This document shows positions 1 to 5,799 of a stretch of DNA of 35,423 bases, in pieces. The stretch lies in the NCBI GenBank assembly GCA_021795395.1, contig JAJYPN010000029.1, positions 1 through 35,423 on the forward strand, in the 5' to 3' direction. Every line of letters begins with the position of its first letter. The stretch's first letter is position 1. The translations under genes were made by a program, and so were the position numbers. The notes beneath the pieces are model-generated. The model worked only from the letters and a program-made list of their open reading frames with translations. It made no database searches and was not told the DNA's origin. Origin of the DNA: Pseudomonadota bacterium. GTDB lineage: Bacteria; Pseudomonadota; Gammaproteobacteria; Burkholderiales; Sulfuriferulaceae.

Positions 1-2
1 AT

Positions 3-491
3 GCTGCGGGTGGACGTACTGGCCAGATCCATTATAATCCCAGAGGCGAGGTGGTTTCGGGGCGCAGTGCGGCGTTCGATACGTTGCTCGAATCGGATGA
101 TGGTGGGTACTCAGGCAGCGGCGAACCCAGTTCCGTCGGACTGCCCGATCCTTCGGCGCAGGCGCAGCAACACCTGGCGCGGCAGTTGACGCAAGTACTG
201 CGTAACCTGCGAGATAACATAATTGCTAATTCATCGAATAAGGACTCATCACCACCAACAAATGGAAATGATCCTGATTCGGCAAAAAATTTAACGCCGA
301 TCAACCCAGGAAAAAACTGCGACGGTAATTGCAAACCTTGCCCGCCAAATCAATATTGGACACATCAAGGAGATGCCCATGGTTCAGTCGGAGGCGTTCA
401 TTATCATGGCATAGTTTGGAACCAAAATCCGAAAACCTGCATGTGTTATCCGAACCGGATATCTGGCCCAACACCAAACAATCTTCGGTAA
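3..491 (+). CDS. RHS-family protein, C-terminal end with toxin-like tip (5' cut by window edge)
   Basis: The frame is open to the left edge, so this is the end of an RHS gene starting outside the window, or another orphan cassette. The first ~40 residues match the RHS repeat of the complete carrier at 32019-34595 (GQIHYNPRGEVVSGRS). A shared linker follows (SVGLPDPSAQAQ, then ARQLTQVLRNLRD), and then a variable tip of about 95 residues. The tip is Asn/Pro/Ser-rich at first and ends in a compact block with CKPCPP, VHYHGIVWNQNP and CMCY. The same His/Asn-Gln/Cys pattern appears in the tips at 2870, 34595 and 34903-35139, so it is probably one toxin fold, activity unknown. Base composition turns AT-rich after the linker, as expected for an exchanged tip. 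RHS tips are typically toxins neutralised by the adjacent gene, here at 498. The RHS assignment is strong; toxicity is inferred. Confidence 0.8.
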   Translation, partial: AAGGRTGQIHYNPRGEVVSGRSAAFDTLLESDDGGYSGSGEPSSVGLPDPSAQAQQHLARQLTQVLRNLRDNIIANSSNKDSSPPTNGNDPDSAKNLTPINPGKNCDGNCKPCPPNQYWTHQGDAHGSVGGVHYHGIVWNQNPKTCMCYPNRISGPTPNNLR

Positions 492-497
492 TGAAAA

Positions 498-971
498 ATG
501 AACTATTTGAGTTTAGATAAACTGATGACTCAGTTCCGGCTTGCGAGTAGAGAGCTATTCAATCATTTCTTCCATATTGTAAATCCGTATGAAAATAATG
601 GTTGGATTATTGCAGAACGATTTGCCACCGTTGAAGAAATTTTGTTTCAAAAACTTGTAACTGAGCCTGCATCATTGCCGAGCATTAGGTATGGTGACAT
701 CCAAGCTGATATAAAGGTTGAGTTAAACAGTTGTGAATTTGCTCCAACAATGTTTAATCGTGATGTGGATTCTGGTTATTGGGACTTTCCGTTAACTGAG
801 ACTAATAAGGAAGCCGAGCTGGTTTTCATAAGCTTCTTTGACTGGAATGTACTTGATTACCGCGACAATCAATATGTACGCGTTTTAGTGCAAGCTTGGC
901 CGGGGCACTCTGATATTGTAGGAAAGCATGGCTTAATTGAGTCGCAGTATGTGCAGTTTACTAAAAGGTGA
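498..971 (+). CDS. putative immunity protein for the upstream RHS tip
   Basis: 157 residues, starting 6 bases after the RHS stop, so the two are almost certainly co-transcribed. The protein is acidic and aromatic-rich with no signal peptide or membrane segment, as expected for a cytosolic immunity protein. Recognisable blocks are RLASRELFNHFF near the start, EPASLPSIRYGDIQAD in the middle and SGYWDFPLTE followed by FISFFDWNVLDYRD near the end. I have an impression of similar proteins next to RHS toxins elsewhere but cannot name a family. The function is inferred from position. It shows no visible similarity to the putative immunity proteins at 1629, 2871 or 34632. The coding sequence is AT-rich compared with the RHS core, which suggests it travelled with its tip. 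Confidence 0.65.
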   Translation: MNYLSLDKLMTQFRLASRELFNHFFHIVNPYENNGWIIAERFATVEEILFQKLVTEPASLPSIRYGDIQADIKVELNSCEFAPTMFNRDVDSGYWDFPLTETNKEAELVFISFFDWNVLDYRDNQYVRVLVQAWPGHSDIVGKHGLIESQYVQFTKR

Positions 972-1043
972 ATGGCCCCGTGGGGATATCAGGTTTTTTG
1001 TGTGAGAGCAAACGAGGGTCAGTGTAATGTGGGGGCTGAACCC

Positions 1044-1153
1044 GATTCCCATCTGCTCACCGACATCGCCGACGGCCTTGGCAACCGCATCCACTTTACC
1101 CTCGATGCTGCGGGTAGACGTACCGGCCAGATCCTTATAATTCCCGTAGCGAA
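1044..1153 (+). pseudogene. RHS core remnant, frameshifted (orphan cassette 2)
   Basis: From about 1044 the sequence encodes an RHS repeat piece (HLLTDIADGLGNRIHF, then TGQIL) that aligns with carrier residues encoded near 34060-34150. Against the carrier, one base is missing around 1130-1140: the stretch after CAGATCC reads LIIPVAKW where the carrier has HYNPRGEV. The reading frame therefore shifts into that of the tip ORF at 1154. Nothing upstream of about 1044 resembles RHS, so the fragment is cut at both ends and cannot be delivered by itself. It looks like a silent tip donor or a decaying copy. Confidence 0.75.
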
Positions 1154-1618
1154 GTGGTTTCGGGGCGCAGTGCGGTATTCGATACGTTGCTCGAATCGGA
1201 TGATGAGGGGTTTTCAGGGAGCATGAACGTCTATCAGTACGCAAATTCCAACCCGCTGACGTTTATTGATTCGCTAGAATTGAATGGGGTGCTGCCGCTG
1301 CCAATACCCATGCCACCGCCGCCTGTAAATCCGGGTGGAGGTGCGGGTGCGACTAATGGTGCCGCACCTCTGCTCTTTAATGGAAGTAGGGAGCGACCTG
1401 CTGGGAGACCGGATCGACCTTCTGAAAGGCCAGATCGGCCAAGCGATGACCCGTGGCCGAAAGAGAATAAAAATTTCTGCATTCGCACATATGCAATCTG
1501 CCAAAATGAAGGCTGGACTGGAAATTGTCAGTCATGCCTTGATCGTTGTCTTGGATCACGGAGCGGGAATTGGCCGTTTCAGATATGCCATCGCAAAATG
1601 AACAGTTGTGAAAAATAG
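1154..1618 (+). CDS. orphan RHS tip ORF with cysteine-rich toxin-like C-terminus
   Basis: 154 residues from a GTG that is really an internal RHS codon; no ribosome binding site supports independent translation. It begins with the RHS repeat end (VSGRSAVFDTLLESDDEG), but after FSGS it jumps to NVYQYANSNPLTFIDSLEL, the usual closing motif of a full RHS core (normally ...DPLGL). The other copies here continue into the GEP-SVGLPDP linker instead. A Pro/Gly-rich spacer and an Arg/Pro repeat (GRPDRPSERPDRPSDDP) lead to a 48-residue tip with seven cysteines, including the spacing CQSCLDRC and the motifs FCIRTYAICQ and GNWPFQIC. This tip is unrelated to the other four. A Cys-rich, possibly metal-binding toxin domain is inferred. 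The putative immunity gene follows at 1629. Confidence 0.65.
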   Translation: MVSGRSAVFDTLLESDDEGFSGSMNVYQYANSNPLTFIDSLELNGVLPLPIPMPPPPVNPGGGAGATNGAAPLLFNGSRERPAGRPDRPSERPDRPSDDPWPKENKNFCIRTYAICQNEGWTGNCQSCLDRCLGSRSGNWPFQICHRKMNSCEK

Positions 1619-1628
1619 GGACTGTCGA

Positions 1629-2006
1629 ATGTCTCCCTTAGAAGATGCTTTCGACTTTCTCTTTGAGTTCGATGATGGGAACATCGAACTTGAGATACCG
1701 ATTACGCCGAAGTATGTTGAAAAAATCAGACTACTTTCAACGGATTTATTAGCTAAAGGCGTAGACGTATCTGGCTTGTCGATGCCAGAAGTCAATGCGC
1801 TTCTGAGCGAAATGGCTAGTGTAAACACTAGATGGAATCATTCCTTACAACAATGTTTAGATCGAGCATATCGACTTGCTGAAGAGAATTTGTTAGACGA
1901 TGCTGCCCAACTGTTAAACTCTTTTGCAAAAGATTGCCCTTCCGGCTTCTACGGGAAGATTGCTCTTGATGTCAAAGATGAAATTATTGGGCGTAAGTCG
2001 GAGTAA
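1629..2006 (+). CDS. putative immunity protein for the cysteine-rich RHS tip
   Basis: 125 residues from ATG 1629. A GTG at 1608 in the same frame would overlap the tip stop (1616-1618) and add seven residues. The protein is acidic and helix-rich: an N-terminal block with FLFEFDDGNIELEIPI, a central helix around VNALLSEMASVNTRW, and a C-terminal helical pair (QCLDRAYRLAEENLLDDAAQ, then SFAKDCPSGF) resembling a single TPR-like hairpin. It has no signal or membrane segment. The immunity role is inferred only from its position immediately behind a toxin-like tip. No family recognised. Confidence 0.55.
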   Translation: MSPLEDAFDFLFEFDDGNIELEIPITPKYVEKIRLLSTDLLAKGVDVSGLSMPEVNALLSEMASVNTRWNHSLQQCLDRAYRLAEENLLDDAAQLLNSFAKDCPSGFYGKIALDVKDEIIGRKSE

Positions 2007-2115
2007 TCCCGACACCAAACAATCTTCGGTAACAAAAAAATGGGGTCTCACAATCCAACATTTGTTGATTGAAATGTAGAGCAATAAAGAGCAATAAAAG
2101 AATAAAGGGGATGAA

Positions 2116-2247
2116 TAAAGGGGACGCTACCCTTTTTCCGCCCTCTGTTCTGTGATAAAAGGGACGCTACCCTTTTCAAAATAAAATAATGTGATAAAAG
2201 GGACGCTACCCTTTTCAAAATAAAATAATGGGTAGCGTCCCCTTTTT
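2116..2247 (+). repeat. REP-like hairpin cluster with a 39-bp perfect tandem repeat
   Basis: Three copies of GGGACGCTACCCTTTT on the plus strand and one inverted copy (GGGTAGCGTCCCC) at 2230. The two central copies lie in an exact 39-base tandem duplication (2152-2190 and 2191-2229). The first copy continues into CCCTCTGTTCTGTG, which recurs inverted at 35341-35370. Each unit can fold as AAAAGGG paired with CCCTTTT around a GACGCTA loop. The cluster ends exactly where the RHS sequence of cassette 3 begins. No associated transposase is present in the window. Confidence 0.85.
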
Positions 2248-2249
2248 TC

Positions 2250-2453
2250 TGCAAAGCCGTCACCCGCTATCGTCACGATGCCGCGGGGCAACTCGCTCAA
2301 GTAACTAATCCCGATGGCTCGACTGTCACATACACTTATGACGCCGCCCATCGCTTAACCGACATCGCCGCCGGTCCTGGCAACCGCATCCACTTTACCC
2401 TCGATGCTGCGGGTGGACGTACTGGCCAGATCCATTATAATCCCAGAGGCGAG
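2250..2453 (+). pseudogene. RHS core remnant, 5' truncated at a repeat (orphan cassette 3)
   Basis: Homology to the carrier starts abruptly at AAAGCCGTCACCCG (carrier position about 33967), directly behind the inverted REP-like unit. It runs without frameshift through two RHS/YD repeats (AVTRYRHDAAGQ, YTYDAAHRLTDIA, IHFTLDAAGGRTGQ) into the ORF at 2454. The frame is open only back to 2229, where the repeat supplies a stop (2226-2228). There is no start codon before 2454 and no promoter visible, so this is a silent 5'-truncated copy. Confidence 0.8.
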
Positions 2454-2870
2454 GTGGTTTCTGGGCGCAGTGCGGTATTCGATACGTTACTCGAATCGGA
2501 TGATGATGGGTACTCAGGCAGCGGCGAACCCAGTTCCGTCGGACTGCCCGATCCATCGGCGCAGGCACGGCGACACCTCGCGCGGCAGTTGACGCAAGTA
2601 CTGCGTAACCTGCGGGACAGGATGTGTCCTAAAGAACGGCCATGCGATCCACCAGAAGGTACCCAATGCTATGATAAGGTCGATTATGGCAAACCTCATG
2701 CAGGATTAAGCCCTCATTATCACGTTTTTCAAATGCAGAAAAAACGATCTGATGGGATATGTTTCTGGAGATATCTTGGCGGAAAGGTTGGTGTTGGAGT
2801 TTTTTCAACCCCACCTGAAGGTTTAAAACCTTGCTCGTCTTATCCAAATTTTATCGGTAGAGGTTCATAA
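2454..2870 (+). CDS. orphan RHS tip ORF, His/Cys-motif toxin-like tip
   Basis: 138 residues in the intact frame of the RHS remnant; the GTG at 2454 is an internal RHS codon rather than a convincing start. Order: RHS repeat end, shared linker (GLPDPSAQARRH, LARQLTQVLRNLRDRM), then a tip of about 83 residues. The tip has CPKERPCDPPEGTQC, LSPHYHVFQMQ and GICFWRYLGG, matching the H-x-H ... C/C-F-W pattern of the carrier tip, although the Asn-Gln-x-Pro element is replaced by QKKRSDG. The tip is AT-rich compared with the RHS part. The stop at 2868-2870 abuts the TTG start of the next gene, so toxin-like tip and immunity gene form a tight pair. Confidence 0.7.
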   Translation: MVSGRSAVFDTLLESDDDGYSGSGEPSSVGLPDPSAQARRHLARQLTQVLRNLRDRMCPKERPCDPPEGTQCYDKVDYGKPHAGLSPHYHVFQMQKKRSDGICFWRYLGGKVGVGVFSTPPEGLKPCSSYPNFIGRGS

Positions 2871-3479
2871 TTGAACAGTCAGCATGCAAGTTCGTTAATA
2901 TTGGGATATCCGCGATATATAGTCGGTTTCGACTTTCGAATTGGTAAACAGGATCAAGATATATTTCCTGCAACTATTGATAATCAAGTCTGGCCTCGAC
3001 AACCGATCGATCATGCTTCGCTGGATGAAAATGGTTTTAATTTGTTTGATGGACCTATCAAAAAAATCACTACTGGGCGACCTCAAATTAATTCGGTTCT
3101 AGTCGCTTTTGATTTACCAGTGATTTTTGTAGATGCGCTAGCTGCTACATTTGGAATAGTTCCTCTGCCGGTTAATTTATTGTCTGCTAGGGCATGGATA
3201 TTTCTTGGTTTTGACATAATTGATGCCAGGACACAATCCAGTGGCATCTATAGCTTTGATTGGGCAGAAGAAGAATTCACTTTTATCATCAAAAAACTGT
3301 CTTTGCAACTAAATAAAAATGGACTTGTTGATAATGAGACAAATGCCATTAAAGCAGCAATATTTTTTGATTCGCTTGTAAAGGAACATGCGCCATTTGC
3401 TCCATGTGGTGTATGGGTTAATCGAAAAAACGACTTATGGGATTCTAAAGGCGAACTTGGTCAAAGAAGTCGACCTTAG
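2871..3479 (+). CDS. putative immunity protein for orphan RHS tip 3
   Basis: 202 residues; the likely start is TTG at 2871, directly after the tip stop with no gap, so expression would rely on translational coupling. No family recognised. The protein is soluble with no signal peptide. Visible blocks are YIVGFDFRIGKQDQDIFPAT at the N-terminus, FDLPVIFVDALAATFGIVPL in the middle, and FDWAEEEFTFIIKKLSLQL and HAPFAPCGVWVNRKNDLW near the end. It is AT-rich like the preceding tip. The immunity role is inferred from arrangement. It shows no obvious similarity to the genes at 498 or 34632, although the tips they accompany look homologous. Confidence 0.6.
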   Translation: MNSQHASSLILGYPRYIVGFDFRIGKQDQDIFPATIDNQVWPRQPIDHASLDENGFNLFDGPIKKITTGRPQINSVLVAFDLPVIFVDALAATFGIVPLPVNLLSARAWIFLGFDIIDARTQSSGIYSFDWAEEEFTFIIKKLSLQLNKNGLVDNETNAIKAAIFFDSLVKEHAPFAPCGVWVNRKNDLWDSKGELGQRSRP

Positions 3480-3489
3480 AGAAGTATGG

Positions 3490-3565
3490 GAAGCAAGACG
3501 TACAGCTACTATCCCAATGGCGATCTGCTTACGATGCTACGGGTAGACGCAGACCCGATGGGAGG
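3490..3565 (+). pseudogene. RHS core scrap with internal deletion
   Basis: The sequence encodes KTYSYYPNGDLL, matching carrier residues STYRYYPNGDLH (near 33795). It then continues at once into ATGCTACGGGTAGACG, which matches the carrier-type DAAG-R repeat that lies about 300 bases further along in intact copies. An internal deletion has thus joined two separate RHS repeats out of frame. No tip follows. This is a non-functional relic. Confidence 0.6.
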
Positions 3566-3595
3566 GTCAGCCCAACATTCCTACATTTCTATGGG

Positions 3596-3633
3596 AAAAA
3601 AGGGGACGCTACCCTTTTCACGTCCCCTTTTTT
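3596..3633 (+). terminator. REP-like hairpin with 13-bp stem, probable bidirectional terminator
   Basis: AAAAAAGGGGACG at 3596-3608 pairs perfectly with CGTCCCCTTTTTT at 3621-3633 around the loop CTACCCTTTTCA. The T-run on the right and A-run on the left give intrinsic-terminator character on both strands. It is built from the same core as the other GGGACGCTACCC repeats and would end transcription of the orphan RHS cassettes. Confidence 0.6.
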
Positions 3634-3657
3634 CTCTATAATATTAGCCACGAATGA

Positions 3658-3771
3658 CTGCTGAGAAACATTCCGATGAATAAGAAGATCCTGTGCCGAT
3701 GGCTTCAAGCTGGGTACATTGATGAGGGAACCTTGTTTGCAACGGATGCGGGAACCCCGCAAGGGGGGTAA
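3658..3771 (+). pseudogene. group II intron reverse transcriptase/maturase fragment
   Basis: One frame reads LLRNIPMNKKILCRWLQAGY, then IDEGTLFATDAGTPQGG and a stop. This is the characteristic segment of bacterial group II intron-encoded reverse transcriptases (LtrA-like) just before the catalytic palm, where ...WLKAG...T..GTPQGG.ISP is typical. Only about 37 codons survive. The rest of the RT, the maturase domain and the intron RNA ends are not seen nearby. It is a relic of a mobile intron that once inserted in or next to the RHS island. Confidence 0.8.
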
Positions 3772-3889
3772 TAAACGAGCGGATTAGCCAGACTTGAAAT
3801 ACAGTAATAACAGCCTACTCTTTTTTATCACAAATTATCAAAAGCCATATTCGTGCTGCTACCGCTAAACTGATCGTATAAAAAATTAC

Positions 3890-3918
3890 TTGACCTTTAT
3901 AGTTTTTGTACATACGAC
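3890..3918 (+). promoter_or_regulatory. possible promoter of the decayed brnT gene
   Basis: TTGACC (3890-3895) is followed 17 bases later by TACGAC (3913-3918), 6 bases before the ATG at 3925. The -35 is good and the -10 is weak. Confidence 0.3.
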
Positions 3919-3924
3919 AAAGAT

Positions 3925-4095
3925 ATGGGCATCACTTTCGACCTTGCCAAAGATGCCATCAACATCGAAAAAACATGGTATATCGCTTGCCGATGCAGTC
4001 GGGTTTGAATGGAAGGCGCCATAACTTGGCCTGACCAACGGCGTGAATACGGAGAACATGGAAACGCAGGCTGCTATTCCGGAGCCTTTGTATTT
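3925..4095 (+). pseudogene. brnT: brnT-like toxin pseudogene (two frameshifts)
   Basis: From ATG 3925 the reading is MGITFDLAKDAINIEK, the N-terminal signature of BrnT ribonuclease toxins (F-D-x-x-K-x-x-x-N-x-x-K-H-G). A run of six A at 3968-3973 has one base too many, so the expected KHGISLADAVGFEWKA continues in the next frame. A second indel near 4018-4020 again shifts the frame before TWPDQRREYGE, the conserved W-x-D-x-R-x-x-Y-G-E block. The C-terminal strand region is then lost, and the sequence runs into the end of opgG on the other strand. No brnA antitoxin is present. The gene is dead. Confidence 0.7.
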
Positions 4096-5712
4096 TCAGG
4101 TCGGATGATACTGATATAGCCAGGTTTCGGTGAGCGTCTGACCGCCGCTGCGCAGAAAAAGCCGGATTTCGACGGGATCTGAGCCTGCAGCGAGCGGACC
4201 GATATCGAATAAGGTGCGCCAGTGGGCCGGCCCGCCATCGGGAACGATTTCCGTCCCGACATTGCCGATTTTGCCGCGCGTCACCGTCAATACCGCTTCT
4301 GGCGTCGTCCCGGCAGGCAATTGCTCCAGCGCACCGCCACGGAACTCCACTTCGAACTTGTGCACACCCGGCGGCCGTTTTGCCGGCTCGCCGCCACGAC
4401 CGATGCGTGTCGCGACGCACCGCGCCAGCTGGTTTTTAAAAGGCTCCTCTTTCATCCAGTGCAACCGATAGTGAAACCGATGGCTGGAGCCTGCCGTCGC
4501 CTTGGCGCTCGGCACCCACATCGCGATAACGTTATCGTACAGCTCTTCGGTGGTATGCAGTTCGACCAACTGTACCGTGCCTGTTCCCCATTCTTCGAGC
4601 GGCTCTATCCACAGACTGGGACGCCGCTCGTAGTGAACGGCATCCAGATAGCGGTCGAAATGGCGTTCCCGTTGCATCAGGCCGAATCCGCGCGGATTGT
4701 GATCGGAAAAATACGACACATTGATTCCGGCAGGATCAATCAATGGCCGCCAGACATGTTCGTTGGCACCGGTCCATAATGCCAGGCCGTCCGAATCGTG
4801 AACCTCGGGACGCCAGTCGATCTGGAAGTGCTTGTCTTTTTCCGAAAACCAGTACATCGACGTCGCCGGCGCAATGCCGAAACGCTCGATATCCTTGCGC
4901 AGAAACAGGTTGGACTCGATATCCATGACCACGCCCTTTTCCCGCGTCATGATGAAACGGTAAGCGCCGGTGACGCTGGGGCCATCGAGCAGTGCGTATA
5001 CGATCACCGTATCCGAACCGGGTTTGGGCGCTTCGAAATAAAAACGGGTAAAAACGGGAAATTCCTCGGGTCGATCGGATTCCACAGTATTGACAGCCAG
5101 ACCGCGGGCGGAGATGCCGTATTGAAAATCGTCGCCGATAGCGCGGAAATACGATGCGCCCAGGAACGCTGCCCAGTCGTTGTTCTGCCAATCGAGATGC
5201 GACTGATCGCCCAGGCGGCTTTCCTGGATTTTAAATCCGGCATACCGTGTTTTCGGCCCGAGCTTTTGCGCCGGGCTGTCGGCAGGCATCTCGAAATGGC
5301 GTTTATCGAACAGAATTTCGCGGGCAACGGTATGGGGATGGTTTTTATCCGCGATATTATCCAGACGGAACATCGCTACCGGATACTGAAAAAATTTTCC
5401 GGGATGAAAAAAGGAAATCGGGTACTGACCCGGCCCGTTAGCGAACAATGCGTCTTCAGGTTTAAAACGTATCTTGCCGTGCGCATCCCAATCGATTTGC
5501 CCGAGTACATCGCGATCGGGTTGGAGATCGGGTTGATAGGGGTTTTTCGACATGGCCTGCGCCACTTTGATCAAGCCTGCCCACGAAAAATCGGTAGCAG
5601 GACCAAATGCGAGTCCGGTATCGGCTGCCAGGGCCCTGCTCCATGGTAAAGCGGTACTGGCAGCGGCCGTAGCCAGCATGGTGAGAAATTGGCGTCGATT
5701 GAGTTCAGACAT
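4096..5712 (-). CDS. opgG: periplasmic glucan biosynthesis protein OpgG/OpgD (MdoG family)
   Basis: 538 residues from ATG 5712, with AAAAGG about 9 bases upstream; a TTG two codons earlier is less likely. The MdoG-family body is clear: FAKR-like FDKRHFE, ASYFRAIGDDFQYGISARGL, then EEFPVFTRFYFE, SMYWFSEKDKHFQIDWRPEV and VQLVELHTTEELYDN. Family members act in the periplasm on beta-1,2-linked glucose chains of osmoregulated periplasmic glucans and are now known to include beta-1,2-glucanases. The N-terminus NRRQFLTML followed by a hydrophobic stretch and ALAAD is a twin-arginine (Tat) signal, which in E. coli is a feature of OpgD rather than of Sec-exported OpgG. It lies 87 bases downstream of opgH and is probably co-transcribed with it. 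G versus D cannot be settled by eye. Confidence 0.88.
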   Translation of the reverse strand: MSELNRRQFLTMLATAAASTALPWSRALAADTGLAFGPATDFSWAGLIKVAQAMSKNPYQPDLQPDRDVLGQIDWDAHGKIRFKPEDALFANGPGQYPISFFHPGKFFQYPVAMFRLDNIADKNHPHTVAREILFDKRHFEMPADSPAQKLGPKTRYAGFKIQESRLGDQSHLDWQNNDWAAFLGASYFRAIGDDFQYGISARGLAVNTVESDRPEEFPVFTRFYFEAPKPGSDTVIVYALLDGPSVTGAYRFIMTREKGVVMDIESNLFLRKDIERFGIAPATSMYWFSEKDKHFQIDWRPEVHDSDGLALWTGANEHVWRPLIDPAGINVSYFSDHNPRGFGLMQRERHFDRYLDAVHYERRPSLWIEPLEEWGTGTVQLVELHTTEELYDNVIAMWVPSAKATAGSSHRFHYRLHWMKEEPFKNQLARCVATRIGRGGEPAKRPPGVHKFEVEFRGGALEQLPAGTTPEAVLTVTRGKIGNVGTEIVPDGGPAHWRTLFDIGPLAAGSDPVEIRLFLRSGGQTLTETWLYQYHPT

Positions 5713-5799
5713 AGGCAAACCTTTTAATTATTCGATAGATTTACTGCAACATGGCCGAAGCTTACGCTTCAGCCATGAAAGAAAAGTCGAGCAACCGGA

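Noticed and set aside
2048-2351. Minus-strand ORFs of 71 and 74 residues with repeated KGSVPFI / KRVASLLS peptides
   Set aside because: They are translations of the REP-like hairpin repeats, not genes.
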